Source of the DNA: Mallotus nudiflorus
Taxonomy: Eukaryota; Streptophyta; Magnoliopsida; Malpighiales; Euphorbiaceae
DNA length: 64,000 bases
Reading direction: 5' to 3'
Assembly: GCA_947683625.1 (NCBI GenBank)
Contig: CANTUR010000002.1
Location: forward strand, 8,836,501 to 8,900,500
In this document: one piece after another, positions 1 to 12,995 of the stretch
How the letters are laid out: every line of letters begins with the position of its first letter
Numbering within the stretch: position 1 is the first letter of the stretch
Program-made: the position numbers and the translations under genes
Notes under the pieces: model-generated
Seen by the model: the letters and a program-made list of their open reading frames with translations, nothing else
The model's database searches: none
What the model was told of the DNA's origin: nothing

Positions 1-904
1 TGTGCATAGCTTTATTTTTACATATGCATTTAAATTCCTCACTACACATTGAGGACAATGTGTAATTTAAGTTTGGGGGTTCAATTTTGCATGTTTACAT
101 ATCATGTGTCTATTCTGAGTATATAGCATGCATTGCATTTGCATTTTTGTAAATATTAGCCCAATTTTGATACTTGACACTTGAAATTTTAATGAATTAT
201 TATTGTGGTGAACTGTGTGTATGTTTATGGTTTTGTTGAGCTCATGTTGTTTAATCTTCTATTAATGGTTACTTTGAACTTTTAATCTATTTAATGCATG
301 TTGTTATTCATTTGATCTTGTTGTGAATTAATGTTTTAGGAATTAGTATAGTGAATGAACTAGACTTCAATCTAGGGTTGCTTTTGGTTGTATGTGAAAG
401 AAATTGTAAAAATACTCTCTCCCACCCTATAAAAAAAGAGAATAAAAATGTGCTAGGAACTAAAATTCCTTCTACTCTAATGCTCTTACAAAAGAGTACA
501 AGTATTCAAAGAACCCTATTAATGATGTTCATGTTGAGTATTTCGGGAAAGATGGGGATCTACTAAGAGAGGGAAGAAAAGCATAAATTAAAAAAAGAGA
601 AAAGAGTTAATTTCCATATGCCAAATTATAAGCTACCTTAGTTTAAAGTCTCCTTTATTCATTTATACTTTTCTTAAGATTTTAATTCATGATTGTGTGA
701 TTTTGAATGGACAACATGCTCTTCACTTGGTAATATATGCTTCTCGACTTAAATTTTTAACTTTGTTTCTAAGAATTGTAAGCTAATTATTAAAAGAAGA
801 TTGCAATGTGAGCTTGATGAAAGTTGAGCATATACTTTGTTCATTGTTTTGATGGTTGTTGTTCCTAAGTTTGCTTGAGGACAAGTAAAGATTCAAGTGT
901 GGGG
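1..904 (+). mobile_element. 3' internal tail of an Athila/Tat-like Ty3/Gypsy element
   Basis: This stretch holds no intact gene; its short ORFs look spurious. It carries two landmarks of this retrotransposon group. At 48-82 GAGGACAATGTG is followed by a purine-rich AAGTTTGGGGG. At 877-904 a similar GAGGACAAGTAAAG is followed by AAGTGTGGGG, the polypurine tract before the 3' LTR. The order and wording match the reverse complement of 52116-53030 in element B, including the stretch around 235-285, so both belong to one family. The part upstream of base 1 (gag-pol) lies outside the window. Lineage comes from knowledge of such tails, not from a coding domain seen here. Confidence 0.6.
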
Positions 905-906
905 TA

Positions 907-2030
907 TTTTTTAGTCCTAAATTACATATAGATTTAGGACTTATTTAGCATTTATTCATTCATTTTAGGTAGCATTTAGTATAGGTTAATAGATAAAATC
1001 AGATACTTTTATATTTTATTTTATTTTTATAGGTAAAAGAAGGATTGGAGGTGTTTGGTGTTAAATTGGAGCAAAAAGGAAGAGAAACAAAGAAGTGGAA
1101 GCAAAGAAAAGCCATTGTCATAGTTGTATAAGATCGTAGGTTGATCGAAGCAAGCCAACAAGCTAGGTCAAGGTTCTATTGCGATCGTAGCATGTGCACG
1201 ATCGCAGGATCATGGTAATCTAGTCTTTTATGGCGAGTGCTACTAACCTGCAATCGCCAGTCCTTTATTGGGAGCCCCTCTTTCATGATTGTGGATTGAT
1301 GCGTGATCATAGTCAACTTGTTTCCAATACAAAATATGCTGAGGTGGACGTTTTAAAAGAGCAAATCTAAGAGAGGTGAAGGGAAATTCTAGAAGAGGCT
1401 ATAAAAGGACAAGGATCACAATTTTTTAAAAGAGATATCATCTTTGGAAACTAATCCATAGCAATCAAGACAGAGAAAAAGAGAAAGATATGAAAAAAAG
1501 AAGCTAGAAAAGGATTCTACATTGAAGACCCACAAGCTTCTTCTTGATAACAATATATTCTCTTAGGATGTTATTGAATATGGAATCTTGAATGATGAAT
1601 ATTAAAGTCATATTTGGCTAGTTTTCTTGTGTTGTTGGGATTTTAGAAACCCATTTGAATTAAGTTCATTTTAATATATCCTTTCTTGTTTAAATTGTAT
1701 ATTATATTTGTTGAACTTATTGTGTGTTGTGTTATGGCTAAATACAACCTCAGTCTGGCTCTATACATTAAGGAATGGTACAGCGAGTAGACCCATAAAT
1801 GCATATTGAGTTAATCAAATAACTTGAGAAAGTTTGATTCAATTCAATTCTCTATAAGTTTGCTTAATGCCTTGCATGTTTGATATTATCTTATTTTTAT
1901 AGTGATGACGAGAGTTAAGCCATAACTTTAAGATTTAATTTATGCATGTTTGTAGAGTTTAACATTAGTTGAAAGAGAGTGCTAAATATTATTGGAAACT
2001 TGAGATATGCTATTAACCAACTGGTACAGC
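907..2030 (+). mobile_element. 3' LTR (truncated), same family as element B
   Basis: The LTR starts directly after the polypurine tract. Its first bases, with CTAAATTACATATAG, match the LTR start of element B (reverse complement of 55990-56005). Further matches to the reverse complement of 55081-55330 include a GGAATGGTA stretch near 1770 and the GCATATTGAGTT stretch near 1800. Similarity fades near 2010-2030, so the 3' end is probably lost. Between about 1130 and 1340 it contains several GATCGTAG/GATCGCAG-like words. There is no coding capacity. Boundaries were set by eye. Confidence 0.55.
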
Positions 2031-2120
2031 TCCTCTCCTTGTGCTCTAGGAATCTATGAAATTTTTTGTTAAATTTTGTACAAAACATAGGAAAGTTGAA
2101 TTAAATAGGTTCAAACTTAC

Positions 2121-2998
2121 GTGAGTAGCAGTATGAGGGACACATGAGGGAGAGGGACTGTTATCCAGGGTTAGGAACTGGTGGGATAACTCGCGAAAGG
2201 GCACCCAACAACGCGCGAGCATGTTTGGTATGTGAAAAAAGGCCCCAGCTATCATGGTATCGCCTGAACCATAAGTAGGAGATGTAGGCCCAACAACAGA
2301 AGAAGTGACCCGAGCTCTTTGAGTAGGTCTCTCCCTAAGGTGGCAACCTGATCCTAGCACCTGAACCTGAGGAAGAAGGTTGTAAAAGAGAAGAAATCAA
2401 ATCAATATCAAGAACAAGAACAAGTTGTACAATGATTTGACAAAAAAGCACTTACGATGGAAGCAGTAGAAAGGGGAAGCGACCAAAGGAGTGAGGTGTG
2501 GACAAAAGTCGGATAACGAAATTTAGTCCAAATTAGAAAATCCTCAGTTGGTGAACCTGCAAGAGCCTCATCTAATAAAGTGTCTACTAACATGTGAATC
2601 CAGAACATGGAAGGAGGAGGAGACTCGAGGGTATGCCTCCTGGCAGGATCAAGATGCCACTATAATATCGTCTCACCCAAGTACCACATAAGGAAGTCAG
2701 GGCCTCGAAGCAACACATGCCTTGTGACCAAAGGCTTAGATTGCAACATAGCCTCAGAACAGTCAACACGAGGACTCCAAAGATCAGACTCAAGCTGTCA
2801 AACAGAGGAAAAGATAAGTATGGATTTTTTAGTCATAAGAGTTCTAATTTTATTCTTTTGTATTTATAGGATTCCCTCACTCCAAGGAAGAGTGTTCAGC
2901 TCGAGTCAATACACATTCACACTTGCCATCTCTCTCTTTAAGGTCCTACTGGTGCCCCACCGAGCAAATGCAGGGAAAGCTCTCGCATCGACAGGATT
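2121..2998 (-). pseudogene. Degenerate plant mobile domain (PMD/MAIN-like) gene fragment
   Basis: Three exon-like blocks read on the minus strand. Block A, about 2885-2998, encodes an ARW...R...LNTLPW-like stretch. Block B, 2456-2794, starts after TTTGACAG and ends at a GTAAGT donor. Block C, 2121-2366, starts after a CCTCAG acceptor and ends at another GTAAGT donor. The B-C intron keeps phase 0. The order of A then B, with 'KPLVTRHVLLRGPDF' and 'WYLGE', resembles the plant mobile domain family, found both in transposons and in host MAIN-like genes. Block B has one internal stop (near 2672) and no start or end is visible, so I call it a broken or captured gene. It is more GC-rich than its flanks. 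Family assignment is tentative; the splice signals and open frames are directly visible. Confidence 0.45.
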
Positions 2999-3007
2999 GA
3001 TAAACAT

Positions 3008-3451
3008 TTATATTATACATAAAACAAAATAAAAATATTTTAAGAAAGTTTACTATTTATTCTATAAAACTTAATAATATAGCTATTAATTAAAAATGAA
3101 AAATTAATTAATTACTATAAATTCAACTATAAAAAAGTAGGATTTAATTTCAATAAAACGTATAAATCGTGTCATCAATTACTTCATGTATAATTAAATT
3201 AAAAAATTTACATAATATGTAAGTCAATTGAAATCTTGAAATATCGATTTGATGAAATTAAATATTTAAATATTTTAAATAATTCAAAACAATAATTTAA
3301 CCTAAATTATATATCAATTTGAATGTATCAATTAAATTTCCATTATATAAAAATAAGCAATAATATTTATATTTTTTTTAATTAGAAAAATTAATTTAAA
3401 ATTCTCCTTAACTAAATATTTGTTTTACATGCATCATTAAAAAGCATAAAT

Positions 3452-3510
<59 letters not shown>

Positions 3511-4390
3511 TATATATATCAAAAGAAAATTAGTTTTCAATTTGTCAAAATTAATACATCATGATTAAATTGTAAAAAATATCAAATGTCATTTATATTT
3601 TTGCAATAGTCAAAATCATTGCCAATAGTACTAAAGCTCATGATTTTATTTTTAGTGTAATTTGCCTAAAAATTTATGCATACAAGTAAATGATTTTTTC
3701 ATAGATTATTAGTATTATTATTATTATTTTGGAATTTCTTGTCTATCAAACCAGAAAAGAAAAAATAATTTAAATACGGACTCCGTTTTTAGGGAACAAA
3801 TTGCATTTTAATGTTGAGTTTTAGGTCCCTATATTAATATAGAGTAGATACACACACACACACAAAAAAGGGGGTTAACGAAACAACTGTACATAGTGAA
3901 TGAACCATAAAAGATGTCATAACCTGCGGGCAAATTATTTGAAAGAAAAATGATCTGAAAGCAGTTCACTATAAATGTACATTGCAGCTGATTTCAACAA
4001 GCCTTAGCTGAATCATAAACCAAAGATGAAAAATCTGTAATGCATATTTGCTTTATAAATTTACATGGCGGCTGCATTTTCAACAGGAGCCAGCAACCTA
4101 ATAGGAATTTACATTTTTCACCCCCCACACCTTACATTTACTGAAAAATTTTGAAAACCATGGAAAAAAAAAAAAACAAGGTTAAAAGGAATGAAAACAC
4201 AATCAAACCCCTCTGGTTCACTTTCTTATAGCTGTATTTCCCTCTATAAACTCATCGAAAAGGACAGAAGCCAAATCCAATTGGTTAGTCAACCCCAATT
4301 GGTGAAGATTGACTCCCACTACGAGGAGCTGAAAAATGAAAAATATCATCTCATCTACAGGGATATAGTTAAAAAATTATTTCCCACGTG
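3008..4390. other. Intergenic DNA and presumed 3' UTR of the PRAF-type gene
   Basis: AT-rich DNA with no coding frame I can support. A short (AC)n run lies near 3851-3864. The last few hundred bases before 4391 are likely the 3' UTR of the minus-strand gene, since they follow its stop codon directly. I could not pin down a convincing polyadenylation signal. Confidence 0.4.
3454..3507. repeat. (TA)n microsatellite
   Basis: About 54 bp of uninterrupted alternating T and A, in AT-rich intergenic DNA downstream of the PRAF-type gene. Confidence 0.95.
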
Positions 4391-7300
4391 CTAATGAGCC
4401 AAATCCTCACTTCCAACACCAACACTGGACTTGTCAATCATGCGAACATTGTATTGTTCATATACTCTTGCTCTATTCTCTGCCCACCACTGTTCTGCTT
4501 GCTTCTCATTGAACCGCTTCCGACTGCATTATAATATTAAGTTAGAGCTTTTTTTTTTTTTTTAAAAAAAAAGGAATAAAATTACACCAGAACAATATAA
4601 CCAGGTTCAAGTTCATCTTGACTTTAAATTAAAGTACGAACTTGTTAGATTGTATCAAAAAAAATATTAAAAAAAAAGATAATAAGAATAATACAATAAT
4701 AAAACAAGGGGACACCTTGATTGCTCACTTCCACAACTCTTATACCCACAAAAATTTGGAATAAACAAATGTGTACTAAGTTATGGCCAAGCAGATGGGG
4801 CTAAAAATTTTCCTGTTACATCTTTCCAGCATTATTTCTCCAAATATTTTGGGTGGCTAAATCAGATTTGCGAAAACAACAGGCACTTCAGTACTAGTTG
4901 TACAAAAGGATGAAATATCTTGCTTTAGATCCACAGCAATTTCATTTTAAAGTGTTCAAGTGTTTACAACTTATTGAAAAGATGAGTGAGTAGGTGCAAT
5001 GGAAGAACAGACGCATGAACACTTCAGAATTTTGATACGACCACATAATATTATTACCACAGAAAATTATGATCCATTCAGATTGTTAAGCTGGAATAAA
5101 AAAACACACCTGAATCGCACTCGTTTAAGATCCTTGACACCTCCTGGCAGAGAGGTAAGGGTTATATATACTCCAGGCTCATCTTGCTCCACCCATTCTG
5201 CTTCATGATGTGATTCAGCTTCCTTTGTTCTGCTTCCATTTTTAACCGTTGCTTCGAAATGGCCTTGTTTGTTATGACCTGAATTACGGATATTGGTGGT
5301 GGTAGAGCCATTAGATAACAACTGGCTGTTCAATCCATTAGTGTCTGGTTCTTGGGATGCTATTTGACCATTGGGACGATCAACAGACACGCTAGAGACA
5401 TCATTTGATGGAGTCCAGCCAAACGAAGTAAAGGAAGGTGATTTGATGTTACGAGTTGCTCCTACTGGAAGCCTTTCGGCCATGTCTTTTAACTGTTCAG
5501 AATGAAATATAAACAAAATGAAACATCAGTATAAATATCCATCGCCATATAATGTGGCACAACTTAGTGTAACTAATGAAATATACAGCTGCAAATTTCT
5601 TGAGCTTTTCTTAAGCAAAGTTTCATTGCAAACTAGAGAAGTTCAAGTACTGCCACATTAAATAGAAAACATAAAATATGAGTAACATGCAACTTTAATT
5701 AATATAAAAAAAAAAAAAAAAATCTAACGTATAAAGTTTCTTTAGTGTACAGATATATTCAAGTCCACATTCCAATAGATTCCTCTAGCTTTGTAAGTGT
5801 AGTTTATTTCCCTATAGATTAGGCTCTCAATTATAAATCTTGAAACCACTAGCACAACCATATAATCTTATTTTGTATGCATTTCACCAATTAACTTCAA
5901 ATGACAATAGCATTACGATACACTGAAACTGCAGTGATGTATGAACATTCATTTCAGTTACAGGTATATAAATGCTTTCAGAGCATCTTTCAAATGGGCA
6001 ACCTTAATCAAAGTGCAGTAAATTAATTCTACATGGTTGCAAGTTTAAAAGGTAAAAGATGTGAAAATACTTTATGAAACCTATCCCTCTACTCGTCCTT
6101 CTCTGTCTGGCATAGCTTAAGTTTGGCACCTTGTCCTGCGTAATAAATGGGTACCAAATACTTCTGCAAAGCTGGCAACTTGTAGATTTGGCAGCCATTT
6201 AAATTTACAAACACATCTCATATGTTCATAAGTTTAGACCAATTTGTCCATTCAACAATGGAATTGAGCATGGTGTGCCCATTCACTGGGTGTAAAGAAT
6301 ACTTCATCCACCAGAATAAAGATTCTTGCAACTTAGAAGGTTTTAAGTGCCAGTTAGTGTAATATATATAGATATAAGTATGGATGTGACATAATAAAAA
6401 AATTTACTAAGAAGCCCTCACTATAAATAGACAATGTAGTCATTTACTTATTAATTTAATTAAAACAAAACTTTTAATTAGTTAATATGCAATTCAAACA
6501 GATAAAATTTGATTCAAATAAGAAATAGAAATAAAAATAAATTTTTAATCATCTAATATGCAATTCAATTATAATAAGGAAAGATGAACCTTGATTTAAA
6601 TAAGAAAAAAATGTAATTAATAATATATTTGAATTCAAATATGAAAAAAAAAATGAATTTAAGGACAAAATTGATTATATAACACCAATAAAATAAGAAA
6701 TTAATTGATTAACATAAAAAATCAATAGATAAATAATTATTTAATCATTTAATATATAATTATTGAAATGAGAAATATTTTTAATTAGAATAAGAAACAA
6801 AAAAAGGTACTTTATAATTTCAGCCATTTATTCAATCATGAAGGAAAAAAAAAAGTTATTAATTCTAAATTAAATGAAAATTATATATTTGTAAGTGATA
6901 TGTGCAGAATTGTTCTCTTATACTCCCTGTGTTAATTGGTTAATTTGCTATGAGATTCTTCTAGCTTAATTCACTTGGATAACCTCTTTCTAAACATTAA
7001 AAACATAATAACAACTAAAAACCAAGTTATTTTTGTTATTCAAAGAATAATAATAAAACATATACTTGATTAAAAATTTGTAATAACACATGCAAAGCAC
7101 ATGTCTATAATGTTCCAACAAATTACATATCAATCTTATTTTATGATTCTATTTAAAAAATTTTCAATACATTTTATTTGTATTTGTTATTAATAATGGC
7201 AAATAAAAACTTAATTAAATTAATATAAAATTATTAAAAATAAACAAATAAGTATTCACACTAAATATAAACATTTACTGAGAATCAAAAAAAATTCATT

Positions 7301-9520
7301 GAAATTAAATTGTAGTTTAATTATAAATTAAGAGATTAAGTTGAAGTTTTAAATCTATAATGATCTTTTTAGTTAGTGGATACTAAAGGTGAAAAAAGTG
7401 CTTATAATTATTTTGCATAATATAAGGAAAATAAAGATTTTAAAATAAAAAAATTTTTGAAGTTACATTTTATGGATAAAGCATTTTTAAAATCTTTTAT
7501 TCTTTTTCTTGAAAGATCTTTTTTTTATTAAACACTTTTAGCATCAAAGTTAAATATTAAAACATTAGAAAAAACATATCAATGATTAGAAGTGGTAATT
7601 TATAAGTTACATAGAAAATTTTAAAATACTGTGTCTAAAACAAGTAAAAAAAAATTGAGAGAAAAGGAAGAGATAAAAAGTGATTTGGCATATATAACCA
7701 ATTTCACAAAAGAAATAAATTTTCATATATTTGATGAATCTATATGCAAAATTTAAATTACACTTAATAACTCGTGCAATTATTACAATTCGCATACAAT
7801 ATGTGTAAAATAAAACTAGTTTATATATGTGTGCATATGTGTGTGCGCCCGTGTAGGTATACATAATTATGCATGACATCAAATAACATTCACAGGAAAA
7901 AAAAAAAAAAAAAGGAAAAGTAGCCCCATAGAAAAGGAAAATTTCAATTGAACATAATTGGAATTTGAAACATGAGAAACCTTTGTGCAGCTCATTCTTG
8001 CTTTGTTCCAATCAAAGCAGTATATAATGTCACCTTTACATGCATATGTACAAATTTAAAAGCTTGCGCATATGTAGATAAATGATACATGTATCAGCAC
8101 CAATTAATTTTCCACTAAATTCAAAGTTTCTTCAAACCTTCCACCAAATATATAGAAATCCAACACTTAGTAAGATGAATACTTGACAGAAAATCCACGG
8201 GCTTTGCATTTAAGTCACTGCTTGAATGCAAAGCCTTTCTGAAGTTGCCTAAGGCAAGCACTTTAAATTCAATTACAGAGCCGTGGGTATTGCAAATTTA
8301 AAACTCTAATCAGCAACTCATACCCCACAAGTGACCATATCATCAAATTTATGTGCACTAGTGTTTCCATGTTAAAATATTGCCAATGTGAACACCCATA
8401 ATTATGCATATTCAAAACAAATATTTCACTAAAGGAAAATTGAATCACTTAAGAAACAACAAAGTTGAGTACCAAACAGAACATCAGTCAACCATATAAT
8501 TTCTATGCATTATACTATAAAAAGAATTCAAAAATCCATCTTACTTGTGCAGTTAGAGACTTGATCACTTCCTTTGCTGCTTTGCATTTAACAGTCTCTT
8601 CTCCTGCAATTGCTATTGCTTCCTTCAGTTGTTTAGTTGTCCTTTCTAGCTCAACATCTTGAAGTTGGGCTTTGCGGGTAAGATTCTCCACCTAAGAAAG
8701 AAAGATTTATAAGACATAATGCAAAGCAAACAACCAATTATTTGATATTTACTTATTAATTTAATTAAATAAGTGAGGACATTTTAGACTGAACTGCCAA
8801 CTTTTGTTTTGATATTATATTCTCTAAACAAAGAAATTCAGAAAAACATTTCCAATAAAGCTACTCAGTCGTTAACCTGAATGGCTATTAAAACATCAAA
8901 TCAAAGTGTAAACGTTACATCAGCACTACACCCAAAGGACATGGCAAGATTTTAGCGTCCTGTGAAATTAGATCCAGAAACCATTATTCTAATTACTTAA
9001 GCTTTAGCTCCAACCCTAATCAAAGTAAGCTTACTATATTCTTCAGATAATGTTCGAATGAATGCCTGAAACTTCCATGAAGAAATATGTTTTCTGTGAT
9101 TCTTATGCATACAGATGCTAACATTTGGCATGCTTGGAAAAAATATGGCTGAAGTCCCAAAACTGATGAGAGAATATTCACATAAAATTGATTAGCAAAC
9201 AGAGCAACCATGAATAACAGAAACACTATGAATGACAGAAGCTCATAGTTAATGATCAATGACAAATAACTTCGTATAAAAGAGTTAGAATCTGAAAATT
9301 ATAAGCCAATAACTAGCCAATTAACTATTGTAAAATAATAAAACTAAAGCATGTAAACTTCCATATTTTCCCACCATATTAAAGATTACATGTTGCTTAT
9401 GTCATGACAATTATATGTAGCAAAATTCATTTGCCTTTGCTGTGTGCTTTGCCATTTCAACGATGAAGAAAAGTTAGAACAGGGAGAATAGGATATTACC
9501 AACTAGGCTATACAAGTAGG

Positions 9521-9551
<31 letters not shown>

Positions 9552-12500
9552 GAATAGGTTGTACAAGTAGTTAACTAAAAGAAAAAGGAAAAAAAATTGC
9601 AGACCTGCGCTCTCAATTTAATAACCTCCTGGCTAAGATTCTCATTTGTTCTTTTAGCATCATCTACAACGAGTTTTGGCGAGGTTAGTCCACCCAAGGT
9701 TGGGGTTGGAGTTGTTGAGCGAGGTGGGCTAGGTCGTCTGGAAATTGGTGATGTTGCTCGAGAAACAATTCGTGATCCAGGGACAGAAGCTGAGAAGAAT
9801 TTTTTGGATGAACCAAACATGGGATTAAAAGATTTAGAAATATTAAGTGCCCCCCATTGGGAGCCTCCATTAGGAACAGGCGAAACACGGCTACTATTGA
9901 ATTCCAGTTTCTTGTTTCTCTTAGATCTACTTTCTGCTTGCTTCAACGATTCCATTGACGAAAACCTAGCAAGTTGTGCTCTAGATCTAGATTCTAACTT
10001 CTCATCTTTATCAACGAATTCATTGGACACATGATTGACACTACCTCTCCTGCTTACAGAAGAATGAGATGAAGCATCAGTTTCAAGGGCTTTCCTCAAT
10101 TTACTAAAGCAATGATCACAGACACGATAAGGTTTGTTGGGATTTGGTGCCATGGAAGCCTTAAGAGACTTTTTGCTACTGCATGAATGACAATAAACTT
10201 GTCCACAATTATAACAGTTGTGCCGTTTTCTTTTGAAATTAAATGGAAGGCGGCAGCCAGAACACATGGACTGGTCTATACCAGAAACCCACTTATGAAG
10301 GCAGATAGCAGCAGTAAAATTAGTGCCACAAGCAATACTTTTCACTTGTTTATCTTTTAAGGCTTCTACCAACGATGGGATATTTCGATCATCAGTATCC
10401 CCATGACCTAATCGTCCATTTGCACCCTTCCCCCAGGTATAAACTTCAGTTTTTGAAGTTAAAACTGCAACATGATAAGCACCACAAGCAATCTCCTCAA
10501 CAAAATTCTTAGAGAGCTTCCCTTCAACACGAGTGGGAAGCTTTCCATCGGTGTGTGGGTTTCCCAGCTGGCCATAAACAGGACTGCCCATTGTGTACAC
10601 ATGGCCCAAGGTTGTAAGGGCAACTGTTAGACTATGTCCACATGCAACTTGGCAAAAGTTGGGCTCAACAAGAGCAGCAACACATGTAGGAACCAGTTTT
10701 GCTTCTTTGTCACCATGCCCAAGTCGACCTTTATCTCCATCTCCCCAAGTAAATAGCTTCCCTGAAGAACAGTTGCTGGAGCTTGAATTTCCAACCATGA
10801 CTTCTACAACTGCAGCAGTATGCCAAACACCACAGGCTGCTCGTACAGTGCGAAGACCTTTCAGAGATTCCACTTCCCTTGGTATTGAAACACTTTTCCT
10901 ATCTCCATGACCTAGAACACCAAATGTGCCATCACCAAAGGTAAACAACTGTCCAGCAGAAGTTACAACTGCTGTATGCCATGGACCACAAGATATAGAT
11001 GAGACGTGTATGCCTTCCAAGGGCCCATTCACTCTTTTTGGGACCCAATGACTTACTTTATTTCCATGTCCAAGAAGACCAAAATTGTAAGTACCATCAC
11101 CCCAGGTGTACAAATCACCAGAAAGTGTTACGGCACAGGTGTGGTATTCACCACATGCCACAAGCTCAATGTTTATATTACTGAGGGAATCAATATGCTT
11201 CGGTTGCAAAACATCAGAGTCTACACCATGTCCAAGCCTGCCTCCTGATTCCTCTCCCCAAGAGAAAATCTCTCCTTGCTTGGTAACTAAAGTTGCATGT
11301 CTTCCACCACAAGCTATATACTGGACATCAAGTAAGACAGTAGACTCTAAGGCTTTTGGCGATAAGGAATCCATTTTTACAGCAAAATCACTTCCAACTC
11401 CATGAGATCCACCTCCTAAGATGCCATCTCCTGTCCCTTCTCCCCAAATGAATATATCCCCCAAGGCATCTCCATCATCATGACCAGACCCTTGACTAGA
11501 TGAGCTAACAGCACTGGATAGGCTAACTCTAAAGGCATCCATTGCCATTGCCTTCATATGGCCATGTACACTATCTGAGCCAGATGACAAAGATTGTACT
11601 GAAGCACTAGCAGAATCTGAGGGAAAATATCCCTTAGGAGGAACAGCATATAAAATCACATCTGAAAATGCCTTGTCCAGACCATTTTTGGGGGGACTTT
11701 CATATGGACTGTGAAGACGAAGGTGATCTCCATCCTGAAGTAATGCAAGTGAACCCTTAGACTTGTATTCATCATCTAATCCAGTGGATGGAGACAATAC
11801 ATGAAGATGAAGAAAAGAACCATACCTTCTGCAAACTGTCATTACTACCAAATGGAGAGTTCAAGGGAGAACTTCTACGTGTGTAGGTCCGAGGACTGTT
11901 TGCTTCAGATGGAATCCCATCACTCCTTGATTCTGTTCTCCATTTTCGTTGATGACAACGTGAAATTAGTGCTCTTAGGCCGCTAAACCATACCTCAGCT
12001 TCATCTTTATCTTTGCAGATCTGGTAATAAAAGATCAGGCCAGAAGATTACAACAAAAGCTATGACAATCATTCACGCATAGTGCACTACTTAAGGACAA
12101 AAGGCAGAGAACCCTAGAAAAGAAAGCAAATCAACAATAAAATTCATGACAACATAGGAATACAGGTATGTTTCAGATATTGAAGAAAATGGCAATAGAA
12201 ATTGCATTCTTACCAAATCCAGAGACCTGTCACTATATATAAGGGAAAACGATTGGTACTCCTTCTCAGGTCGTGGATACCTCTGAAAGATTGGCTGGAA
12301 AAAGGCATCATTTGATCAATACATATCAAAAGAACTTGAATTACAAAATTCAATCTACAACGCAAGAAGCTTCAAGCCATTCTGTTATAGAAGCACATAC
12401 AGTCACATATGGATGACACCAACTAGAATAGCAAAAAAAAATTGAGAAATCATCGTGATACTGGGACAGGCGATCCCAGCTAAAATATTTCAAGGTGGAA

Positions 12501-12940
12501 GTGATGAACTGATGAAAATTTAACAAGGATGATTATGTGTAACCATTACAAGGCAAAACACAGTGAAACTTTTCCAGTTGCAATAGCAAGTATCTTGACA
12601 ACCGACTTTGCAGATTTTTAATGAAAGATAAATTACTTTAGGCAAATATACTTCAGCATAGGCAATAAATACTCCACTTCCATTGGACCGGCACTGCATA
12701 ATGGCCCAAATTAGTTGAAAACTTTTCCAAGTCATCAAAGTAAATAGGTTTTCTTTTTGTTTGATGAGTGCAAAAGCATCCTGGATATCAGTTGATACTG
12801 ATGGAGATTGTAAACAGTGATTTAAGAAGTGAATACTTGTCAATGGACCATTTTGTCAACTCAGACAAACTTGATTTCAGTTGCAGCATGACAGTTAGTC
12901 AACCATATTCATGCATATGAGCTTCCTAAACCATGCTATG

Positions 12941-12995
<55 letters not shown>

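Noticed and set aside
2607..3032. 141-aa plus-strand ORF
   Set aside because: The minus strand there carries splice-flanked, domain-like blocks; the plus ORF has no recognisable motif.
7607..8011. 134-aa ORF in PRAF intron 7
   Set aside because: Hydrophobic, low-complexity translation of AT-rich intron DNA; the splice sites around it are clear.
9597..10034. Plus-strand ORF opposite the large PRAF exon
   Set aside because: Antisense shadow of the conserved minus-strand coding exon; no own domain or start context.
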